From Thauera sp. K11 (GTDB taxonomy: Bacteria; Pseudomonadota; Gammaproteobacteria; Burkholderiales; Rhodocyclaceae): a stretch of DNA of 64,000 nucleotides. Position 1 is the first letter of the stretch; every line of letters begins with the position of its first letter. The notes under the pieces were generated by a model. That model saw nothing but the letters and a program-made list of their open reading frames with translations, was not told where the DNA came from and did no database searches. Positions 58,586-64,000 of the stretch are shown in pieces. The stretch covers positions 4,216,001 through 4,280,000 of the forward strand of contig NZ_CP023439.1 of NCBI RefSeq assembly GCF_002354895.1, in the 5' to 3' direction. The position numbers were made by a program, and so were the translations under genes.

Positions 58586-59740
58586 TCAGTACGCATGGCC
58601 CTTGCCGTCCTGGATGGCCTCGGGGTCGACCTTGCCGCGCAGGACCGAGAACACCCAACTGGTGTACGCCAGGATGATGGGCATGAAGATGACCGTTGAA
58701 ACGAGCATGATGAATAGCGTCAGGTGACTCGACGACGAGTCCCACACAGTCAGGCTCGCCGACGGGTTGACCGACGAGGGCAGGATGAAGGGGAACATGG
58801 ACACGCCCACGCTGGCGACGATGCCCGCGATGCCGACGCCGCCGGCGAGCAGCGCAGCCAGCGGCCGGCGCATGGCCAGACAGAGCGCCGCGATCACCGG
58901 CCCGGCCAGACCCAGCGCCGGCACCACCCACAGTGCGGGATGGGTGGCGTAGTTGGCGAACCACGCGCCGCCCTGCGCCACGGCGTTCTTGAGCAGAGGG
59001 TTCGAGGCGCCAGACGTGTCGATGCTGCCGGTGATGGCATACCCCGTCACGAAGTAGGCCAGCAGCACGCCCGCCACGGCATACAGCACCGTTGTGAGAA
59101 GCGCCGCCACGATCCCGAAACGGCGCGCGCGTTCGGCCACGGTGCCCGACGTCTTGAGCTGCAGCCAGGCGGCGCCGTGCATGACCAGCATCGCGACCGA
59201 AACCAGGCCGGCGAGCAAGGCGTAAGGGTTGAGCAGCCCGAAGAAAGAGCCGTCGTAGAAGATCTGCATGTCGTCCTCGATGCGGAACGGCACGCCCTGC
59301 AACACGTTGCCCATCGCCACCCCGAAGATCAGTGCGGGCACGAAGCCGCCCACAAACAAGACCCAGTCCCAGCGGCTGCGCCACGCCGGCTCTTCGCGCT
59401 TGCTGCGGAACTTGAAGGCCACCGGCCGCAGGATCAGCGCGACGAGGATCGCGAACATCGCCAGGTAGAAACCCGAGAACGACACCGCGTAGAGCTGCGG
59501 CCACGCCGCGAAGATCGCGCCGCCGCCGAGGATCAGCCACACCTGGTTGCCTTCCCAGACCGGGCCGATGGTGTTGATGACGACACGGCGCTCGACGTCG
59601 CTGCGTGCCACGAAAGGCAGCAGCGTTCCGGTGCCCAGATCGAAACCATCGGTGAGGGCAAAGCCGATCAGCAGCACCCCCAGCAGCGCCCACCAGATCA
59701 GGCGCAGGACATCGTAGGAGATCAGTTCGTGCAGGATCAT
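58586..59740 (-). CDS. cydB: Cytochrome bd oxidase subunit II
   Basis: A 384-residue integral membrane protein with nine or so helices. The N terminus (LIWWALLGVLLIGFALTDGFDLGTGTLLPF) and GPVWEGNQVWLI are typical of CydB. It forms the quinol oxidase with CydA. Bd oxidases are much less sensitive to sulfide than haem-copper oxidases, which fits the neighbouring sulfide cluster. It lies 20 nt after cydA. Confidence 0.96.
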   Translation of the reverse strand: MILHELISYDVLRLIWWALLGVLLIGFALTDGFDLGTGTLLPFVARSDVERRVVINTIGPVWEGNQVWLILGGGAIFAAWPQLYAVSFSGFYLAMFAILVALILRPVAFKFRSKREEPAWRSRWDWVLFVGGFVPALIFGVAMGNVLQGVPFRIEDDMQIFYDGSFFGLLNPYALLAGLVSVAMLVMHGAAWLQLKTSGTVAERARRFGIVAALLTTVLYAVAGVLLAYFVTGYAITGSIDTSGASNPLLKNAVAQGGAWFANYATHPALWVVPALGLAGPVIAALCLAMRRPLAALLAGGVGIAGIVASVGVSMFPFILPSSVNPSASLTVWDSSSSHLTLFIMLVSTVIFMPIILAYTSWVFSVLRGKVDPEAIQDGKGHAY

Positions 59741-59760
59741 GTTCGTTTCTCCTTGGGGTG

Positions 59761-61347
59761 TTACTGCGCAGGCGCCAGGTCGGCCGAAGCGGCGGGCCGA
59801 CCTTCGACGCGGGCCGGCGCATGGTCATCGGGGCCTTTGCGGATCGCCTTGAGCATCAGCTTCATCTCGATGACGAGCAGGACGGTGTAGATCGCGACGA
59901 AGCCAGCGATCGTGAGCAGCACGGTCGATGCGCCCAAGTTCGAGACGGCCACGGCCGTCGGCAGAACGCCTTCGATGACCCAGGGCTGACGCCCCACTTC
60001 GGCCACGATCCAACCGAGTTCAGCGGCGATCCAGGGCAAGGGGATGGACCACACGGCGACCTTGAGCAGCCATCGGTGCGCATCCAGTTTGCGCCGCGCC
60101 GACAACCAGAAGAACACGGCGGTCAGCAGGATGAAGAAGAAGCCCAGGCCGACCATCAGCCGGAACGCCCAGAACAGCGGCGCCACCCGTGGAACGGTGT
60201 CCCATGCAGCCTGGGATATCTGTTGCGGCGTGGCCTGGCGGGGGTCGTCCACGTAGCGTTTGAGCAGCAGCGCGTAGCCCAGCGTATGCCCATGCTCCTC
60301 GAAAGCGGCCTGCACCTGCGGGGGGACGTCCGCGCCACCCTTCACGGCGCGGATCTGCTGCAGGGCGTCGTATGCCACGATGCCGTCCCGGATGTGCGTC
60401 TCGGCACGCGCGACCAGCTCGTCGATGCCGGGAATCTCGGTGGTCAGCGAACGTGTGCCGATCAGTCCCATGGCCCAGGGGATGTGCACCGCATAGTGCG
60501 TCTCGCGCGCCGCCTGATCGGGAAAGCCGAAGGCGGTGAACGCGGCCGGCGCGGGCTCGGTCTTCCACATCGCTTCGATGGCGGCCAGCTTCATCTTCTG
60601 GTGCTCGGTGGACAGGTAGCCGCTCTCGTCGCCCAGCACCACCACCGACAGCGCGGAAGCCAGGCCGAACGATGCCGCGACCGTCATGGAGCGCTTGGCG
60701 AGCTGCAGGTGCCGTCCCTTGAGAACGTACCAGGCCGAAATCCCGAGCACGAAGATGGCGGCCGTCACGTAGCCGGCCGAGACGGTGTGCACGAACTTGG
60801 CCTGCGCCACCGGGTTGGTCAGCACGGCGAAGAAGTCCGTCATCTCCATGCGCATGGTCTGCGGATTGAACTGCGAGCCCACGGGGTTCTGCATCCAGCC
60901 GTTGGCGATCAGAATCCATAGCGCCGAGAAGTTCGATCCCAGCGCCACGCACCAAGTCACGACCAGGTGCTTCACCTTGGAAAGCCGGTCCCAGCCGAAG
61001 AAGAACAGACCGACGAAGGTCGCTTCCAGGAAGAAGGCCATCAGCCCCTCCAAGGCGAGCGGCGCTCCGAAGATGTCGCCCACGTAGTGGCTGTAGTAGC
61101 TCCAGTTCATGCCGAACTGGAACTCCATCACGATGCCGGTGGCCACGCCCATGGCGAAGTTGATGCCGAACAGCACGCCCCAAAACTTGGTCATGTCGCG
61201 CCAGATGGTCCGGCCCGTCATCACGTAGACCGTTTCCATGATGGCGATCACGATGGACAGGCCCAGCGTCAGCGGTACGAAAAGAAAGTGGTAGAGCGCC
61301 GTGATCGCGAACTGCAATCGCGACAGGCTGACGATGTCAAAGTCCAT
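59761..61347 (-). CDS. cydA: Cytochrome bd oxidase subunit I
   Basis: A 528-residue protein. The b595 ligand region is FAITALYHFLFVPLTLG (His20). The GRQPWVIEG motif and a long Q-loop (about 250-390; canonical bd-I length, not the shorter cyanide-insensitive CIO type) are present. It carries haems b558, b595 and d and oxidises quinol with O2. ATG 61347 is 43 nt after cydC; the longer frame to 61659 is a shadow. Confidence 0.96.
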   Translation of the reverse strand: MDFDIVSLSRLQFAITALYHFLFVPLTLGLSIVIAIMETVYVMTGRTIWRDMTKFWGVLFGINFAMGVATGIVMEFQFGMNWSYYSHYVGDIFGAPLALEGLMAFFLEATFVGLFFFGWDRLSKVKHLVVTWCVALGSNFSALWILIANGWMQNPVGSQFNPQTMRMEMTDFFAVLTNPVAQAKFVHTVSAGYVTAAIFVLGISAWYVLKGRHLQLAKRSMTVAASFGLASALSVVVLGDESGYLSTEHQKMKLAAIEAMWKTEPAPAAFTAFGFPDQAARETHYAVHIPWAMGLIGTRSLTTEIPGIDELVARAETHIRDGIVAYDALQQIRAVKGGADVPPQVQAAFEEHGHTLGYALLLKRYVDDPRQATPQQISQAAWDTVPRVAPLFWAFRLMVGLGFFFILLTAVFFWLSARRKLDAHRWLLKVAVWSIPLPWIAAELGWIVAEVGRQPWVIEGVLPTAVAVSNLGASTVLLTIAGFVAIYTVLLVIEMKLMLKAIRKGPDDHAPARVEGRPAASADLAPAQ

Positions 61348-61390
61348 GGTGGGTTCCTCTATCGATGTGAATCTTGTGTGCTTGAAGGGA

Positions 61391-63106
61391 TCAGTCGGGC
61401 CGCAGGGCAGCCAATGCAGCGTCAAAGCCCGGACTGCCGCGCGGGAATTCGGCTTCGATGCGACCGCCGCGCAACAGCACCAGGCGGTCCGCAAGCACGG
61501 CTTCGCGCCGCAGGTGCGTGGCGAGCAGCCACGCCCGCCCGGAGCCCAGCGTGTGCAGCGTCGCCAGCACGTCGGCGGCAGTGGGCGCGTCCAGTCCTTC
61601 GGTGGGCTCGTCGAGCAACCACAAGGTGTGGGGTTGAAGCAGCAGACGAGCGAGGGCAAGGCGCCGCGCCTGTCCGCCCGACAGTCCCAGCCCGCCTTCT
61701 CCGAGGCGGGTGTCCAGGCCGGCGTGCAGGGCGCGCACGTCCGACGCTAGGCCTGCCGATCCGAGCGCACGCCAGAGGGTGTCGTCGTCGGCATCGGCTT
61801 GGGCCAACCGCAGGTTGTCGCGCAGGCTGTCCTGGAAAAGATCGGTGCGTTGGCTCAGCCAGGCGTGAGGCAGTGATCGGATGGTGCCCTCGCGCGGCAC
61901 CAGCTCACCTGCGGCCAAGGCCATCAGCGTCGATTTGCCCGCGCCGCTGGGGCCGATCACGGCGATACGTTCTCCGGGCGCCAGGGTCAGGGAGACGGAC
62001 TGCAGGGCGTCCACGGGACTGTCCGGGTAGCGCGCGGATACCTGGCGCAGGCTGAGCGCATGCCCCGGCTCGGGTGGCTCGGGTGGCTCGGCGGGCCGGA
62101 TCGTTTGTTGGGTATCGCCGCCACAATGCGGCGACAGTCGCCGCGCCGCCAGCCACGTGCGGCCAGCCTCTACGGCGCCCCGCCGCAGCGCAGCGAAGGG
62201 CTCCATGGCGCTCAACGCGATCAGCAAGGCCAGCGCTGCGCCTGCGGTTCCGATCCGCCCGTGGTCAGCCAGGATGCCCACGCCTAGCAGCACGAGCGCC
62301 AACGTAAGGCTGCCGGCCACACCATAGACCGCGCCAGCCGCCACGTCCAAGCGGTGCAGATGCCGGTCTGCACGCGCGAGACGACGGTCTGTCTGTTGCA
62401 GCGCCTCGCAGTGGCTTGCCAGACGGCCAGCCATGACCAGTTCCGTTTGGCCCGATACCAGGTCGACAGCCTGCGCGCGCAGGCGCTCGGTGATCAACGC
62501 GCGGCGCACGGCGGGCGGCCGTGCCCGAAGCGACAGTCCCGCGGTCACGGCCACGCCGACGGCCAGCAGCCAGACGCCCAGCGCGATGCCGAGCCAAGGG
62601 GCCATGACGCCGATCACCAAGGCAGCGAGAACGGCGGCGCCCAGGGCCGCGCAGGCCGGCACCAGCAGACGCAGATAAAGGGATTCCAGAGCGTCGAGGT
62701 CGCTGGTCAGGCGAAACAGCGCCCGGGCCGGGCGGCGCAACAGATCGCGGATGTCCTGAGCAGCCGCCCACCCCCGGAAGAGACGCTCGCGCAGGTGCGC
62801 CAGCGCGGCCAGCGTGGCGTCGTGCGTGATCAGCCGCTCGCCATAGCGGGCGGCGGTGCGCCCCAGCGCCAGCAGGCGAATGCCGGCCGAAGGCATGAAG
62901 ACATCGAATGTCAGGGCGCTGATCACCTGCAGTCCAGCGATGGCCGTGGCGGCGATGAACCACCCCGACAGGCCGAGCAGCCCCATGCCCGCGAGGACGG
63001 TCAGCGCTGCGAGCGCAGCGCCCAGGATCATGCGACGGGAAGATGCTGCGAGCACGGCCCGCAGAGCAGGCAGCAGTATCGATGCCGGGGCGGTTCTACG
63101 CGCCAT
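61391..63106 (-). CDS. cydC: Cysteine/glutathione ABC exporter subunit CydC
   Basis: A 571-residue half-transporter. The six-helix membrane domain occupies about 25-310 and the nucleotide-binding domain about 345-571, with Walker A GPSGAGKST, signature LSGGQ and Walker B LWLLDEPTEG. CydCD exports cysteine or glutathione to keep the periplasm reduced, which is needed for bd oxidase maturation. It overlaps cydD by 11 nt. Confidence 0.94.
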   Translation of the reverse strand: MARRTAPASILLPALRAVLAASSRRMILGAALAALTVLAGMGLLGLSGWFIAATAIAGLQVISALTFDVFMPSAGIRLLALGRTAARYGERLITHDATLAALAHLRERLFRGWAAAQDIRDLLRRPARALFRLTSDLDALESLYLRLLVPACAALGAAVLAALVIGVMAPWLGIALGVWLLAVGVAVTAGLSLRARPPAVRRALITERLRAQAVDLVSGQTELVMAGRLASHCEALQQTDRRLARADRHLHRLDVAAGAVYGVAGSLTLALVLLGVGILADHGRIGTAGAALALLIALSAMEPFAALRRGAVEAGRTWLAARRLSPHCGGDTQQTIRPAEPPEPPEPGHALSLRQVSARYPDSPVDALQSVSLTLAPGERIAVIGPSGAGKSTLMALAAGELVPREGTIRSLPHAWLSQRTDLFQDSLRDNLRLAQADADDDTLWRALGSAGLASDVRALHAGLDTRLGEGGLGLSGGQARRLALARLLLQPHTLWLLDEPTEGLDAPTAADVLATLHTLGSGRAWLLATHLRREAVLADRLVLLRGGRIEAEFPRGSPGFDAALAALRPD

Positions 63107-64000
63107 GCCATCCTCCCGGGATGGGCTGCGCGGCATCGACCGGTGCCGACAGGTGCACGATGCGGTCCATGCGCGCGGCGAGCGCCGGGTCGTGGGTGGC
63201 CACGATCAGGGTGCGCCCCTGGGCCAGGGCCACCAGGGATTCGATGACCTGCTCGGCGGTTTCGGTGTCCAAATGCGCGGTAGGCTCGTCTGCCAGTAGC
63301 AGATCGGCGCGCGGTGCGGCGGCCAGCCGAGCCAGCGCCAGACGCGCGGCTTCGCCCCCCGACAGGCCTGTCCCGCCTTCTCCGAGCGACGTCCCCGGAC
63401 GGGCCTGAGCCACCTTGTCGAGCTGTGCCCACTGGATCGCGCGGTGCACTTGCTGATCTCTTACGCCCGCTCGACCGAGGGCGACGTTGTGTCGGACCGA
63501 CCCAGAAAACACGTGGGGCCGCTGCCCCATCCAGGCCATGCGTCCGCGCAACGCGCGTGCGGATTCGGCGGTCAACGCAGTGCCGGCGATCTCGATACGG
63601 CCTGCCGAAGCGGGCAGCAATCCGGCCAGCAGCGACATTAGGATGGTCTTTCCCGCCCCGCTGCCACCCATCAGGGCGACGTGCTCACCGGGCTTTACGT
63701 CCAGCGCAAAGTCCCTGAAAACCGGTGTCTCGCCAGAGAACGCGAATGCCAGGTCCTGAACCTTGACGCGGGGCGGACGAACTCGCTTGCCGTCTTCATC
63801 CGAGTTCCCTGCCTGGGCTTCCTGCCTGGGCTGATCCGACGTCTCGTCGTCCGGCAATGGCAACCCGTCTGCATTGAGCCGGTCCAAGGCATCCATTGCC
63901 GCCATGCCGGAAGCGCGGTCATGCCAGACGGATGCCAATTCCCGCAAGGGCTCGAAGAAGGCGGGTGCCAGCAACAGGATGAAGAGGCCCTCGGCGAGAC
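63096..64000 (-). CDS. cydD: Cysteine/glutathione ABC exporter subunit CydD (partial)
   Basis: About 300 C-terminal residues; the gene continues past the right edge. The visible part begins within the last membrane helix (LAEGLFILLLAPAFFEPLRELASVWHDRASG, typical of CydD). It contains the whole nucleotide-binding domain with Walker A GGSGAGKT, signature LSGGE and Walker B LLLADEPTAHLD. It is the partner of cydC in the cydDCABX set. Confidence 0.92.
   Translation of the reverse strand, partial: LAEGLFILLLAPAFFEPLRELASVWHDRASGMAAMDALDRLNADGLPLPDDETSDQPRQEAQAGNSDEDGKRVRPPRVKVQDLAFAFSGETPVFRDFALDVKPGEHVALMGGSGAGKTILMSLLAGLLPASAGRIEIAGTALTAESARALRGRMAWMGQRPHVFSGSVRHNVALGRAGVRDQQVHRAIQWAQLDKVAQARPGTSLGEGGTGLSGGEAARLALARLAAAPRADLLLADEPTAHLDTETAEQVIESLVALAQGRTLIVATHDPALAARMDRIVHLSAPVDAAQPIPGGWHGA

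Noticed and set aside
59761..61347. Reading cydA as the cyanide-insensitive CIO (CioA) type
   Set aside because: The length and long Q-loop fit canonical bd-I, and cydX and cydDC accompany it.

Overview
The window is high-GC DNA of a Burkholderiales- or Pseudomonas-like proteobacterium. About three quarters of it (1 to about 47 kb) is the backbone of an integrative and conjugative element (ICE) of the PFGI-1/ICEclc/clc type. The evidence is an almost unbroken minus-strand run of that family's marker genes: the MPF_G type IV secretion module, RAQPRD protein, SXT/TOL-type TraD, PilL N-terminal lipoprotein, DUF3577, DUF3085, TopB, SSB, DUF3158, PFL_4669 protein, STY4528-type replication protein, DUF2857, ParB, ParA and AlpA. 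No integrase, relaxase or tRNA attachment site is visible, so neither ICE end can be placed.

Layout, reading the minus strand from right to left. 46.1 to 36.9 kb is the regulation, partition and replication block: alpA, parA, a small HicA-like gene, parB (frameshifted as given), DUF2857, the STY4528 protein, PFL_4669 family, DUF3158, ssb, topB. 36.4 to 33.1 kb is a plus-strand arsenic island inserted between backbone genes: arsR, an ArsI-like C-As lyase, an LMW-type arsC, ACR3, and an ArsC-GNAT fusion. 32.8 to 20.6 kb holds small ICE accessory genes, each its own transcription unit with a structured leader and often its own terminator, ending with a frameshifted SNF2-like helicase. 20.5 kb to 26 is the conjugation operon, with mostly overlapping genes: pilL, lytic transglycosylase, TraD, pilin-like and core-complex proteins, TraC ATPase, DsbA-like, TrbC/TraU-like and TraG-N. 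One extra single-gene cassette sits at 4.9 to 5.5 kb.

Right of 47 kb the content changes to sulfur and respiration functions. A LysR regulator is followed by a minus-strand operon headed by a BigR/SqrR-type ArsR repressor that has both sulfide-sensing cysteines. That operon continues with a Tat-exported sulfide:quinone reductase-like flavoprotein, DUF5368, an AhpD-like protein, an unknown protein, a dihydrolipoamide-dehydrogenase-like disulfide reductase, a DsrE protein and a membrane TlpA. A SulP anion transporter diverges from the repressor. A SAM methyltransferase, an MFS carrier and the cytochrome bd set cydDCABX follow, cydD running off the right edge. This reads as a reactive-sulfur detoxification unit next to a sulfide-tolerant terminal oxidase. 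Whether it is ICE cargo or chromosome cannot be decided from the window.

The most unusual signals are non-coding. A three-hairpin element occurs five times, each copy 100 to 210 nt upstream of an accessory gene, with compensatory changes and U.G wobbles that fit only a minus-strand RNA. A second class of leaders has 6 to 12 bp stems of unrelated sequence just before the ribosome binding site. Four CTATCCCC(N)GGGGATAG palindromes flank replication genes, an iteron/DnaA-box cluster lies inside the replication gene, and twin CTGCAATTGCAG palindromes lie upstream of alpA.
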